DNA from: Astrothelium macrocarpum
Taxonomy: Eukaryota; Ascomycota; Dothideomycetes; Trypetheliales; Trypetheliaceae
Assembly: GCA_021030915.1 (NCBI GenBank)
Contig: JAGEMR010000005.1
Coordinates: 248,001-312,000, forward strand
DNA: 64,000 bases
Direction of reading: 5' to 3'
Made by a program: the position numbers and the translations under genes. Below the pieces are notes generated by a model, which saw only the letters and a list, made by a program, of their open reading frames with translations, was not told the DNA's origin and did no database searches. Below are positions 45,469 through 57,599 of this stretch, one piece after another. The stretch's first letter is position 1. Each line of letters opens with the position of its first letter.

Positions 45469-47788
45469 CTATTGATTAATGTCCACTCCTATGCTATGCA
45501 GGTAGGAGCATCGACTTTGCTGGTCCCCTGGTACCGTTTCCATTGCTGTAGCGTTTGTTATAAAATGGATCCTGTTTTTTTCCGAACCAAACCCTTCCCA
45601 TTTTGGCGTGCCTGCGAGACGATACGTATTCGGGTTGTGCGATCGTACAAAGCTCGTCCAATAAGCCTGCGCAACAGGAACGATGGCAGCATTGGTAGTG
45701 TTGTAACTGGCTGGCGCGGTACCATTGACGTTTTCGGGACCCCAAATTGCATTCACTAGTTGAGTCAGTCAATGGTTGTCACTTGCCTAAGCAGTGCAAA
45801 TTGCTGGGGAAACGTGCCTTCAACTGTATGCGGTACTCCTAAGCCTTCCATTACGTCTGTTGGATCCTGGACATCCCAATGATAGTAGTATATGGGTATT
45901 TGAAGTTCAGCGTATTTTCCAGATAAATAGATTCCTGGACAGATGTACCTGACTTCTCCGTATGCATTTGACTATTTGATCAGTCAGCTGCTGAAAAGAG
46001 GCGGGACTATTCGATACCTACCACTTGGCGCCAGTAATTTCCGGTGCCATTGAACGTTGGGGTGCCCTCATATGGATAGAGCTCGTTGATCTTTGCAAGC
46101 TGTTTCAGTGTAAGTGCCGGGAATTGGTCTACAAGAAACGCGTCCGAGTCGCCTATCGAACTGGTGGTGTTCGGTGTAAATATCGTCCCCTCGTTCGTAT
46201 CTGAAGAGCTATCAGCAAAGCAATCCTTCGAATGGCAGCAACAACTCAGTGGTATGACAAAAGATATCGCAAGAGCAGGAAAGTCGATTGATAAGTCAAA
46301 ACGTTTGCTATTTTCCGAAGCTTATCTAGTTGGGAGAAAGTACCAATCATCGGCCGCGATACTGCACCTCGGAATAAGAATATCAGAACTAAAACAAACT
46401 CACCATCTCCATAGATAGCTGGAACATGCACAAAAGCTCCATTCGCGAAAGCTCGATACGTATAATCCGAGACGAAGTCATAGTCGAGAACAGGACCGTA
46501 CATGTACAGCGGAGGACTGGATGCGCCAGGGAATGGGATATTAAAGCTTTGATTTTGGAAGAATGTTGTATTCAGACCCCGTAGACAGCTCAGAGTGTCT
46601 TGCGCCGATGCACATCCGGTTCGAATAACGAGTTGATCGTACTGATACTGTGACTCGGCCACTGTCCGAATGGCCGCAAATGATTGAGATTCGGCTGCAG
46701 TTGCTGCAAACAGGCTATCATTTCGACCACCATACGCCGAGAGCTGCAGTGTCACCGACGCTACAAAATTAGAGTTTGGGTTATGAGCGGGTAAATTTTG
46801 CGCTTACCTGCTCCGGCTGAATCACCAGCCATTGTAACACTGCCAGGATCTCCACCGAACTGTCGGACGTTAGTGTGATCCAAAAGAGCAAGAAAACATC
46901 AAAGTCTTTAAAGAGCCTGTGAGGAGGTGGTGCGCAAAGTTAAACTCAATCCCAAAATATAGCTTTCAAGACCTTGATACAAAGATGCGGCCAGAACTGC
47001 AGGTTACATTCTTTTCTCCATCTTCATCTCAAGCACAAGAAGATTCAACAGAGAAATGAGTTTGCGGATTTGGGCGACAAGAAGATTCTCTCGGCTTACC
47101 TTGTGAATGTGTGATTGTACCTGTCACCCATCCATAATTAGCGTGAATGAGGCAAGTGGCCGTGACCAACTTACCCATTGCAAAGCAAGTCTTTGATCCT
47201 TCAATCCATTATTTGGGCTTGGGACTTCCTCAGCCGCCAAGAATCCATAAGCACCGACGCGATAATTGATGGCGACAGTGATCACTTGCATATCACTAGC
47301 AATGACGATACCGCTTCCATTGTAGTTGGGATTCGTGTTTGCGTTGAATCCCCCACCCTGAATAAAAAAGTAAACGCCAAGCTTCGAGTCCTTGGTGGCA
47401 TTGGACGGTGCGTAAATATTCAAGAATAAACAGTCCTCTCCATAGCCTGTTGCATTGGCGAGTTCCCCTGTTCCAAGGCAGATATTACCATACTGATGGA
47501 AATCTTAGCAAGACTCTGGTAGCTCCTCGGTTCCGAAATATTAAGGGTTTGAAGCATCCATCTTACCTGATCAGCTGATTGTAGAGTGGAATTGTGAAGC
47601 GGTTCCTTGGGAGCGGCGAATCTGAGATTTCCGATTGGAGGCGCTGCGTACCGCACACCCAGCCATTGCGTCACACCATTCGGGAGAGCAGCGCCCTCAT
47701 ATTGAGAATAGCCTAAATCAACCAAAGGGTCAACCGCAGACACGCTACAAAAAGAGGCAGCAAGGACCAAGAACTTCCAAAACGACAT
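45469..47788 (-). CDS. Secreted type-B carboxylesterase/lipase
   Basis: Alpha/beta-hydrolase that cleaves carboxylic esters outside the cell. Eight exons in coding order: 47567-47788, 47175-47492, 47100-47120, 46808-46859, 46404-46760, 46022-46200, 45818-45971, 45469-45755. They give 529 aa. Signal peptide MSFWKFLVLAASFCSVSA; oxyanion loop FIQGGGFN; nucleophile in MAGDSAGAAS; acid Glu in DTNEGTIFTP; His in LGVPHTVEVN. The triad is complete. Exon 3 is a 21-nt micro-exon (VQSHIHK). The intron after it is about 240 nt, the longest in the gene. The last intron (45756-45817) uses a GC donor. The ATG at 47788 begins the signal peptide. Confidence 0.92.
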
Positions 47789-48698
47789 TGCGAGCAACAG
47801 AGCAAAGACGCAAAAAGTATGAGATCACAGTCCAGGAAATTTTAGGCAGGGGATATATCGGAAATTATGACCTACGGGCATCACCATATCAACAGTGCCC
47901 TTAGTGGCGTTATCGGCTCAATTAGTACCCACTGCCGGTTCCTGAGCTGGCGGCGAATTCGAGAGATAAAGCCGATGCAAGAGACAAAATAGTATTGCGG
48001 GGAAGCGCCACTTAGTCAGATGGTTCGTAGAAACACAGCGGATTGTCCGATCGACAGGGATCGTTTACAGGTGTGGTGCTTCAATATTCCCTATTCTGGC
48101 CAGCGAGTGGGCCATTGCAGCAGCCCGCGCACCGTTACAGGACATGGGTGCAGTCAGCTACCGAAAAGAGCCTTCTCGTATTTAAATCCTAGCTTCATTC
48201 TTATGGAGCTTCCGTGTGTGGCGCAAAAATGAGTACACAAAATGCCGTTTCTTTTGACGCCATGCAAGCTACTGAACGAATCCCACCCGTGACTGTTCCT
48301 GCACCGCGCGACTCGTCGTGCGCCTCCATTGTACTTCAGAGAGCCCTACGGAGATGTTCCCAGAACCCTTTGGCGCATTGTTGCATACATTTCCGCTATT
48401 CATTGGCTATGGCATGCTTTTGCGCTCGTAAGCTGTTGCAAACTGGCTTACGGTGGACAGTAAGCTCCTTTTGGCAAAAGCCATAGCTCAGTGACCGGAA
48501 TTCCTGCCAATGGCGAGCGACTCGAAGGTCTTTGCTTCCTTGTTTGTTTGTCATCAGCGGTATAAATTTCATCCACATTGCCATTTTGTAGTCATGGACA
48601 GAGGTAAGCCGAAGTTTATTCCGCCAATGATGACTCGAGCGTTAAGATATCAATGTCCTCTCTACGTCAATGGCATTGTATTCTGATTGAAAATGAAA
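47789..48698. other. Intergenic region between the carboxylesterase and COA1
   Basis: Promoter of the minus-strand carboxylesterase and 3' flank of COA1. Short frames without domains. No gene seen. Confidence 0.45.
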
Positions 48699-49359
48699 CT
48701 ACGCGGTCGCTTCTGATGATATGTGCTTATCGGGTGTTTGTGGGAAAGGATTTGGCGACTCAGGTTGGAGTAATTGCAGCACTCGCCCATCTTCCAGTGT
48801 TAAGCTCCACTCGAGTGTTTCGAACTACACCAGATGAAGCATCAGCCTGCTGCTTCCCGACATTCATGCAATGGCAGATGTCACTGTCACCAGTACTTAC
48901 ATAACCCATACGAGACCTTCTCACGCTGTGAAACTTCATCAACGCCTGTGTTCTTGTTCCCTTAACCCAGAAACTAATGTCGATTCTTCCATGAAGCTGA
49001 TTCAGCTCTCCACGAATCCATGGCACTTTGCTGGCAAAGTAAATTTCATCGCCAAGAATATCTCGAGCTTCTTGGTTTGTACGTAGGGCATATAATGTGC
49101 TGTTCACCACAGAAGAATTCAACTTCTGATAGTTGAAAATTGCGAGTGCAGACGCGCCCATTATGACAAGGAATATGGGAAGCGTTCGGAGAAATGGATG
49201 TGAGCTTTTGATCGATGGGAGAGCGCGGTCAGAACGGCGACTCATAAGAGGTCCAGATCCAGGCTTCGGCGGAGCGATGAGCGTTCGTGGATGAAATGCC
49301 AGACGTGATTCCTGGAGGCGACATCCGCCAAAGCGGGTCCGGAAAGACCGTGTCAACAT
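48699..49359 (-). CDS. COA1: Cytochrome c oxidase assembly protein 1 (COA1 family)
   Basis: Mitochondrial inner-membrane factor for assembly of complex IV. Exons in coding order 48901-49359 and 48699-48824 give 194 aa. The N-terminus is a basic presequence (MLTRSFRTRFGGCRLQESRL). One membrane span lies at about residues 57-76 (LPIFLVIMGASALAIFNYQK). It is followed by the family core NSTLYALRTNQEARDILG and FASKVPWIRGELNQLHG, then ISFWVKG. After the intron come FETLEWSLTLEDGR and LLQPES. The frame continues upstream without ATG, so 49359 was used. The gene is head to head with a small membrane protein, 159 bp away. Confidence 0.88.
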
Positions 49360-49518
49360 TTTGCAGAGGCTGGTAGAGCCAACAGGCGGGCGGTGTTTCT
49401 GGAGAGCGCAAAAGTCGTGAGATCTTGAGATGAAGCTTGAGCTTGGACCCTCTCGCAGCGAGCTTCGCAAACAAAAAAGTCTCACCACTCAAACTACGTT
49501 CGCTATTTGACACACAAT
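49360..49518. promoter_or_regulatory. Compact divergent promoter, COA1 / membrane protein
   Basis: Only 159 bp between start codons of two head-to-head genes. Part of it must be leader for both. No TATA box seen. Confidence 0.5.
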
Positions 49519-50291
49519 ATGGCAGCTGCGAGGTTGCGCAAGGCCTTTCGTTATCCGAGTGAAAGCGACAACGGTGGTCCTATCGAAGGTATAGATGAAG
49601 AAGGTGCGTGTCAAACACATAGCCCAGCTCATGCTTTCGCTGAAAGTCAGATTAGAGCAAGACGAAGTTATCAACGAACTTAGCATCCAGGATGCAGCGC
49701 AGAATGCACTGTACACTGTAGGCACTCTATAGCATAGCTGAGCTTACCAAACTAAATTTGACTGTGGCTAACACGTATTATAGAAAGCTTTCCTGGCCCT
49801 CACCTTGCTCCCATTACCCTGGTACCTGATCAGCCTGTTTGACAACTCCGCCACTCGAGATTTGATTGTCATCCAGCTTGGTATCTCATCCCTTCTGTCC
49901 ACAGCCTATATTCTATACTTTATCCCACCGCGAAAGCCAGATCTCAAAGGCAAGCGCCCAGTATATGTTGTGGAGAAGGAGGAAGCCAGTGCACCAACAC
50001 GGAAATATCTTGTGTGGTTTGCTGTTGCACTTTGTGGAGCTCTCGCCGTCAAAAGTTTTACCATTTCGAGGAAGCTCAAAAAGGAGGAAGATTGGACAAC
50101 AGATCCACAAGTTTGGAAGTGTTTATTACCCATTGGTATGTCTCGCTCTTCGCTGATCAACGAGCATTTCAAAGTTGGAGACTGATACGCTGCTAGGCAT
50201 TTTCGGACTGGCCATGTTCGCAAGAAGTCAGATGATGTCAGTTGATACTACAGAGTTACAAAGAGCTCGGTATCCATACAAAGGTGCTTAG
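49519..50291 (+). CDS. Small polytopic membrane protein of unknown function
   Basis: Exons 49519-49603, 49656-49717, 49784-50135 and 50197-50291 give 197 aa. The N-terminus is basic and then acidic (MAAARLRKAFRYPSES). Hydrophobic spans occur at FLALTLLPLPWYLISLF, LIVIQLGISSLLSTAYILYF and YLVWFAVALCGALAVKSF, with a shorter one near IGIFGLAMFA. I do not recognise a named family. The acceptor of intron 1 is ambiguous by 12 nt: use of 49656 gives EEEQDEVINE, the other gives EEVINE. Both keep the frame. Head-to-head position with COA1 is compatible with a mitochondrial or ER role, which is speculation. Confidence 0.75.
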
Positions 50292-50557
50292 CTTTTAGAA
50301 TACTCGCAGCGGTGGATTCCAAGGCGCGTGCCATCCACTGGAGCCATGAGTTCTAGCCATCTGATCTTAAAGGCGATAGAATCGAGACTAATTAGTTTGA
50401 AGTAATAAGACGAAGCAAGACATCGTCGTCTTACTTGCAGGTTCGTTTCCTTGAGATGAAACGAGCATCAAAGCACCGCAAGGCGACTGATGGACCTTGT
50501 CATGTCAAAGCGCGTAGAAGCTTCAGAGATTACATGAGCTTCATACAAGATGAAGCA

Positions 50558-53500
50558 TTATAAATCAATGGTCTCGGTGAATCGGAGAATGCCATCGGCC
50601 CTGAAGACTCCGTCGATACCATGGGAGATCTCCTGGAAGGCGGAAGACCGTGACTCTGTCTTTCCCAGATCGTGGTCGGTTTCCGATGTATCTGAAATGA
50701 GTACGAGGCCAGCAACCTTGATGGACTCAATGAGTGCGGGAACAAGTTGCTGTGTGCAATCAATCAGTCAGGCGTCGTTTCTGAGGGCAAGTAAACTTAC
50801 CAAAAGCTTAGAGCTGCATATCAGACCCATGAAGTTGTTGCTCTGTGCTATACGGACGGCTTCTTTTATGGAAGTTGGAGTCCGAGGTGCCGGCAAAGTC
50901 TTCTGTGAATCGATAGAACTAGATAATGGATTGGACGGAAGCTGGTGACACAAAAGCACCGGATCTGCGGGCTATCAATACAGGAAATTTCACAAACTGC
51001 GAACACTTGGTCCTAGCTTACAATTTGGTTGTTTCCAATTCAGGGCTGTACAAAAGTCGGGGTTGAATGACGAGAAGACAACCGACAGTACAGTCTGTTC
51101 AGAACGCTGACGCAAGTGACGAGCATGATCAAAAATCACCGTCAAAAGTGCATCGGTGACATCGTTGATATTGGGCGTTGGGCCGAGTTTCAAACTCTGT
51201 TCCTGCTCTCTTGTCGGATAAAGGAAGTGCACCTCTAACTTGATGTGAGCTGGGATTGAGCAAAGTGCCTCCTGTAGCAACATGAAAGAAGAATTCAAGA
51301 CTTTGTGAAGCGCGGGAATGTCGGTCATTCCATCTTCCGTCATTGCTCGAAGTGTGTCCCTATGGTCGCCTTGTTGACCAGCGACAACATTCAGCTGAGC
51401 GTAAGTCAAGCTACCAATAGGATATTGGAGACCATGATGGTTGACAGTCCAGTGAGAGTACAGTATAGGGATGCCGTCGCTTGTCATTTGTACATTGATT
51501 CTGACGTACTCCCCAGATAGACTGGATCCAGTAATTAATGCAGTGGCTTGCGATCCAAATTGGCTCGTTGCTCTCCAGTATGTTGCGAAATGCGTGATTT
51601 CGAGAGGGATCCCGGGATACGGTGTAATGACCTGAAAGTTGAAACTGATGCTACCAATGACTCGTAGCCGGGGATCAAAGAGTTCAAGATGCCAATGCCC
51701 TGAGCTACTTGCCTTTCTTGTGAACACTCTCGACGACGCAACACTTCTTGCAATCACCTTCGAGCCGAACGACGGATAGATGTCGAAATCTATGCTAAAT
51801 GCGTTCAGATTGTCAATTTGGAACGAGATGACTCTGAACTCATCTTGTATTGGCAGCAGGAGATTGCGCGGTATCAGGTCGGAGGATTTGGAGGAAATGG
51901 TGAGACGAGCTGCCGGATACTTGCTATCGTCGTAGAACTGCACTGCTTCTCTTCCAACAATGTCAAAGCTAATCACAACAAAGGTCTTTGTATCGAGAAA
52001 GTTATGTCCGTAACGTCTCATCGGGATAATGGGCGGCGGCAATGATAGATCAGGAATGCCTTCTGACTCCGTCGCGAGCGAGAAAGGACCACTTGAAATA
52101 GGCATTGAGGATGACTGAGGATCTGAGAGAGGCGACGGCCGTGTAAGGCCGGAGCTTGTGGAAGCTAGCAATCTCATACACTCCAGGTGACCTTCCCATG
52201 TAGCATAGTACATAGCGGAAAGATGCTTTTCGTCAAGTATTTCTGCGTTGGCACCGCTGTCAAGCAAGGCTTTTAGGCAATCAACATGTCCTTCACTTGC
52301 AGCGTGGAATAGGGGAGTCCACTGATAAAGATTGTCCGCCTGGTCAAGATTGACTCCATAATTTCGAAGCATTAGGAGGAGTTGAGGACTTCTTCCCGCA
52401 CGAGCAACCAGATGTTGAGGATAAAGGCCTTCAGCATCAGGAAGAATATCAGGATGATGTTCTAAAAGGAGATCGATAATGGCGATTGATCCATGTTGAC
52501 ACGCCAGGTTGAGAGGAATGTGATCAGTCTCGTCCGGGCGATTGACACCAGCTCCGCGATGAAGGAGCCGCTCTACGCAGTCCAGTCTCGAGCGAATGAC
52601 TGCATAGATGAGAGGCGTGAACTTGTCCGAGTCCTTGGTGTTGATGGTTTCGGGCGAAGCATCCAGCAAAGACTCCGTTGCATCAAGTCGACCGTGCATG
52701 CATGAGTAATGGAGAGGTATCCTTCCATAGACATCTGCCAAACGTGGGTCGAGTCCACGGGCCAGACCTGCATGAATAACTATTAAACGTCCTGCGATGG
52801 CTCCCTCATGCAGACAATTGCGTTCGGTGATTTCATCCGTGAAACTAAGATCTACGAGGTCCGAGTTCAACAAAGCCTTGAGTGAGGGTTCCGGCGCATC
52901 CGCAATGGTGCTCAGGAAAGCTCTACTAATTCGCTCACGAGCTCCTGGGGTTGTTCGTAGGCGATTGATCCAATCGGTCACCACTGGTAAGTCGGCGCTG
53001 ATTACGGCTTGAAGTATCTGCGAGTCTATGTCGTTTTCACCAGTCTCATGGATATGGGCTGACACTGTCTTATCAAAAGAGGCTGCATATTGTATCTTCT
53101 CCCCTTCAGCCCAAGCCCCGAGCTCGAGAAGACTTGTTGTAGCCTTGTCCGAAAGATCACTAATGACATCTCGATTGAAGCAGGGCTGTACCTCGACAGC
53201 ACGGGACAGGTAGAGCTCCTTGGTTCGGGACTATGCCATTGTCAGTCTTGACACAAGATGTAGAAAAACTCGTTCAGACCTTTGATGTCTTATCCCACTG
53301 TTTGCTAGTTAGCCCGAAAGCATAAACTCAAGAACATTTTTTTCCACGGACCTTCTTCAAAATTTTGGAGAAGGCTGTTGCGTTTATTTCAACAAATTGC
53401 TGGTCCATGTTAATTTAAATCCGCGAAATTCAAGAGAATGCATACTTGGAGTTTGTTGAGATCCGAGCTGAACTGTCTAAAGCCTTCCTCCAGTGTGACA

Positions 53501-54091
53501 TATAATGACGAGATTCTAGATGTTAGGGTATTACTGCGGGATTGCAACGTTTGCTTTTTGTCGAATAGTGTTTTAAGTCGTAATGTGAGCTATAATCGAG
53601 TCAGCTCATATAGTTTAGCAAGAAATATTGACAGGAGCCTACCTCTGCCTCCTTTTGCAAATAAAACTTGTTGACTTTCTCCAGTTCTCGTTCCTTATTC
53701 CTTCAGCAAGAAAATTGGAAAGCAATATCTTATCTTTGAACATACGAGCCGGAAGAAGAACTTGTCCTTGTTAGCCTGCAACGATGTCTGAGGATCGACC
53801 ACCTCAGAGCTTTTGAGGCCGTCATTCTGGGCGCCTATCAATGGAGTTGCGCTGAGCTTTTTGATGAGCTAGGAAAAATTAATAGACAGCATAGCGAGAA
53901 AATTAGTGGCCGAAAGCAGACCTTTTTGAGCGCCTTGTAGTCAACAAAGCTTGCGGCATATTCAGGCAAGTCGAGCTGCCGTTTTTGGATGTGCTTGCCA
54001 AACTTCCTGCATAGGTTACTCGTGTAAGCAATACAAGAATTCCTTCAAAATAACGTCGCGCACGAGCAAAATCCACGCTGGTCACCCACAT
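50558..54091 (-). CDS. PHO81/NUC-2-type phosphate sensor: SPX, ankyrin and degenerate phosphodiesterase domains
   Basis: Regulator of the phosphate-starvation CDK-cyclin pathway. Exons in coding order: 54090-54091, 53922-54006, 53746-53868, 53643-53693, 53446-53589, 53352-53399, 53280-53297, 51022-53230, 50801-50964, 50558-50749. They give 1011 aa. The SPX domain starts with the canonical KFGKHIQKRQLDLPEYAASF and ends in KILKKWDKTSKSRTKELYL (about residues 1-185). Ankyrin repeats fill about 260-480 (PLHYSCMHGRLDATESLLD, PLFHAASEGHVDCLKALLD). The C-terminus resembles a glycerophosphodiester phosphodiesterase, but its acidic catalytic pair is lost. The start codon appears split: AT in exon 1 and G in exon 2. 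Exon 7 is 18 nt. Confidence 0.88.
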
Positions 54092-54769
54092 ATTCTAGTA
54101 ACAACCTGACCAAATCGATTCCGGGTTTCCATAAATGTACGAAGTGACAAGACTGTGTGCTCGACCGATGTCTTAGATTAGTTTGAGTATTTTGTTGATC
54201 GAGCCAAGTGCAACTAGGAGCAGAGAGCGTATCCGCCGAAAGATCAAAGCATGGTCACCCTAGGTTGACGGAAGAAGTGCTGCTCGACTAGCGTACCCAC
54301 AGTACAGACGACGGTTCGAATGTGATCCTCTAGTTAGGTTGTTCCGAGGATCCTCACTGAATTGTCCGTCCATGCGCTGGCAGTCGTTGATGCCCAGACC
54401 ACACTCTAAAGTGAAATCTGGGAGACTGTTGGTCACAAATATCTGGGCCAATCACGTTCATTGGCTTTACCCACGTTGCGCTACGGCGTGTTGTGCATGC
54501 TTAGTTTGGGGGTGGCGAGAGGACGCCTCGGAAGTGCCGGCATGCTTCATCAGGAAAGGCGGTATACATCTTTAGCGGAGCGGAGCGGAATAGAATGAAA
54601 CAAAACAATGGCTGTCTTTGACACAATCACGAACGTCACTCGGTCTTCAAGTACTTATTGATATTCTGGAGTCCTCAACTTTGCCCCGTGGGATATGTTT
54701 AAAAATGAGGTTACGTTTGAGTTCGCATCAGTGAAACAGCGGTCTAAATATCCAGTCAGAAGCTCCTGA
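54092..54769. other. Intergenic region upstream of PHO81 and downstream of GPI10
   Basis: Holds the PHO81 promoter and leader (next to 54091) and the GPI10 3' flank. A GCGGA triplication lies near 54577-54590. A GGTTCGAAT word at 54311 has no tRNA around it. Confidence 0.45.
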
Positions 54770-56932
54770 TCACGAAACCTTTGCATCTGCTCTTCGCCAG
54801 ACTACGACATCGCCTCGACGTCTCCAATCATCGTGCCAATGGCTATTAAACCCACGCCAATACTGTGCATAATAATGAGCAGCAGCGGTACTGTCCATAG
54901 TCGGTTCCAATTGCTCAAAGAAGACTATGTAGTCTGGCCAGTTTCGTTGATTAGCAACCTTCGTCTCCGCGTTTTTAGGCTCGTTTCGCATGTCAGCTAT
55001 AGGCTCCATATTGGCGCCTATCCATTTTTCAGGGCTTTGGTAGAACCTATCCGCTTCATCAAGATACAGATGTCTCTCAGGCAAAGGGACATCGAGCGGT
55101 GGTTCACAGGTGAGTGCCCAGGCGTGTATAGTTGGATGAACCAAATGACTGCGCCAAGGGGTACTATGACAGGGCATGAAGAAGCCGACTGTAATGTTGG
55201 GAAACTTGGCAGCATCTAACTCCCCTTCGACAGTAATATTGTAAAGCACTTGCTGGTGTTCACTCCGCAGCATGCGAACAACATCTAAGACACCGCGTTG
55301 ATGCACGTAACCAGCATAGCCTGCAATTAACAAATTGAGTAAGATGGTTGTGAAGAGGAGCAATTTCCTCCACGCAATTCTCGGTGTCGGAAATGGATCG
55401 TAAAAAGAAGCAAAAGGCTTCGCCGCTAATATATGTAACACTGGTAGAAGCGGGCCAATAAAGCGGACCTCTTTGTGAGAGAGTAGACTGAGACAGACTG
55501 GAAGGATCAAAGTAGTAAAGGCCAAAGTCTGCAGCAAGCTTTGTGAGATTTTCACCTTACTAGCCTCAGAACCCGGGAGATTGGGCGGAAAGCCCTTATG
55601 AGTCAATCTCAGTGCTTGCCAAATTCCAGCTACTGCAAAGGGAAGGGTTGTCGTTAGTAAGAGCGGCAGACCTTCTGTGAAATAGTAGTCAACTCGACTG
55701 GTCCCATAAAAGATCGATATGTTCTGCATAACGTTGTAATATATGAATCGAAATGGCGGAAACGCCCAAGACTCATAAAACCATTGGTCAAGGAAAATTT
55801 CAAGTGCGATCATCGTGAATCTGATCGAATTAGTGGTCGAACATATTATTAAACCTTGAGCCCATGGACACATACCCGCATATCGCCGTCTCTCGTACTA
55901 AAGCTGATCGTTCCAGTGCTGATGCTCTTCGCAGAGTGGCGATAAAGATACAAAGCCAGATCAAGCCATTGGTTGGACGAATTAGGGAAGCACATGAAGC
56001 TAGAAGCAAAGCTCTTCGAAGTCTTATACAACGTTAGCTCGTCACACAGCATGCCATGAATTGATATACTTGGCTATCTCATTCAATGGTTGGCCGTTCT
56101 CTTGACTGGTTCTTAACCCATTCTTGTTAGTGCTATCATTGGCGAGCTTATCTGAAGACCAATGCCAAGGCCAGATATGAATTGCAAGGACAGTCAATGT
56201 TGTTTCGAGATTATTGGAGAATGTTCGAGTAGAACAGAACCACTGCCATGGGCTTAACACTGTAAGAAACAGCTGTAGTTGTGTTAACAGTGTCTTGAGA
56301 TTTGCTTCTTCTCGAGCTTGGAAACGAAGCACCTACGGTTGCCCAAGCCGTCGGGCTGCCGCGTCCATACAGCCGTTCTCCAAGCTTCCATGTAAAATAG
56401 TCTGTCAAAGCTGCCAAGACGGCCTGTGCCACTTTCGGAGTTGCAATGAGCAGCTCCGCTTGCAAAGGAGGAGATAGATCAATCAAAGAAGACAACCCAG
56501 AGGATAGATAATATACAATGGCGAAAAATACAGGATGTAACGACGAACGAAGTTGATTTTGCCATTCCTGTAGAGAGCGCTTTAGCGAACAGGGGAAGGC
56601 TTTGAATAGCCTTTACCTACCCAAGTAATCCAGGTCCCGCTATCTGGACCGAATACAGCCGCCCATGCCGGCTCGAGCGACTGATAGTACTCGTCAGGCT
56701 GAAAAAAGGTTGATATCGTCAATGCATTGATGATACGGAGAGCCACAAGGAACCAAAACACATCATTAGCTTGTGCATCTAAGACCTCAGGATGCACATA
56801 GTTAGGATATGCATAAGTTGTTCTTGGAGGAGCCTTCAATTTTACATTTTCCTCAGTCCTGTCTTTGGAAGAATCAGACATTGCCGCCGACTCGCGCGTG
56901 GGCTCAGACGTACAGTCTCTGGGGAATTGCAT
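54770..56932 (-). CDS. GPI10: GPI mannosyltransferase 3 (GPI10/PIG-B, GT22)
   Basis: ER enzyme that adds the third mannose to the GPI anchor precursor. Exons in coding order 56621-56932, 56337-56567, 56070-56272, 55876-56022 and 54770-55820 give 647 aa. Family motifs in order: STFFQPDEYYQSLEPAW (the luminal acidic catalytic loop), EWQNQLRSSLHP, LTVLSPWQWFCSTRTFSNNL, SLIRPTNGLIWL, FPPFRFIYYNVMQ, and SHKEVRFIGPLLPVLHILA. Many membrane spans fit a multi-pass GT22 enzyme. The start is either 56932 or the in-frame ATG at 56881; the conserved part begins later, so both are possible. The third-to-fourth join was set by the conserved SLIRPTN frame and a CTAAC branch point. Confidence 0.93.
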
Positions 56933-57599
56933 CCCACGCCGGAAATGAAGTTGTCAATTTTGCACGGGACACCTGGTGGTTCATCCGCGCATGAGCTGCA
57001 GCCATGATATCACATCGCCATACCAGCGCATCTACTACAAGATTTTCAATACTTTTATCGGTCATAGGCAATTGTTTCGGATGATTCTCAATCTGTAATC
57101 GCCTTTGCGGAATTACTGCTTTTCGTATCTGAGCTCGCCTGCTCTTTGTATGTCTGCGATCCATAGGGTTAGATGGGTAGCGGCGAAATCATTTCCGCGA
57201 AGGAACCTCGTTTCGTTTCAGCCTATATTTTAACGCCTACCTCCCTGGGTGTCAATTTATGTAAAGCCCGTAATCATGCAATTACGGCCTATGGCTTGTG
57301 ACTCTCATTAATATGGGGGATTCCCGGATCTATTATGTTTGTTTCCAACAAGCAGAAACTACCCACTAATGGCTCATGCCGGTCCTGGGATTAGATTATC
57401 CAGCCATTTACTCGCCAGCTCGTTAGAGAGCGAGAAGGCTCTCATGATGAGTATGGTATATTAGGTTTGTAGGGGCTCTTTTTCTTGGCTTCTAAGCATC
57501 AGTCGTTTCTTTGTCGCTTCTTGACCTTCTTTCAATTCAGCCTTAGGGGCCCACACACTTTGACCATTTGAGTAGATCTCCTACGTCCATTCTTTCAAC
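56933..57599. promoter_or_regulatory. Divergent promoter region, GPI10 / GH131
   Basis: 667 bp between two head-to-head starts. Short frames on both strands lack domains. No distinct motif stands out. Confidence 0.45.

Noticed and set aside
53903..54091. Minus frame with ATG at 54091 as the start of PHO81
   Set aside because: It reads out of phase with the conserved SPX start and stops; it covers the intron that splits the start codon.
54300..54340. tRNA B-box-like GGTTCGAAT
   Set aside because: No A box at the right distance and no cloverleaf could be drawn.
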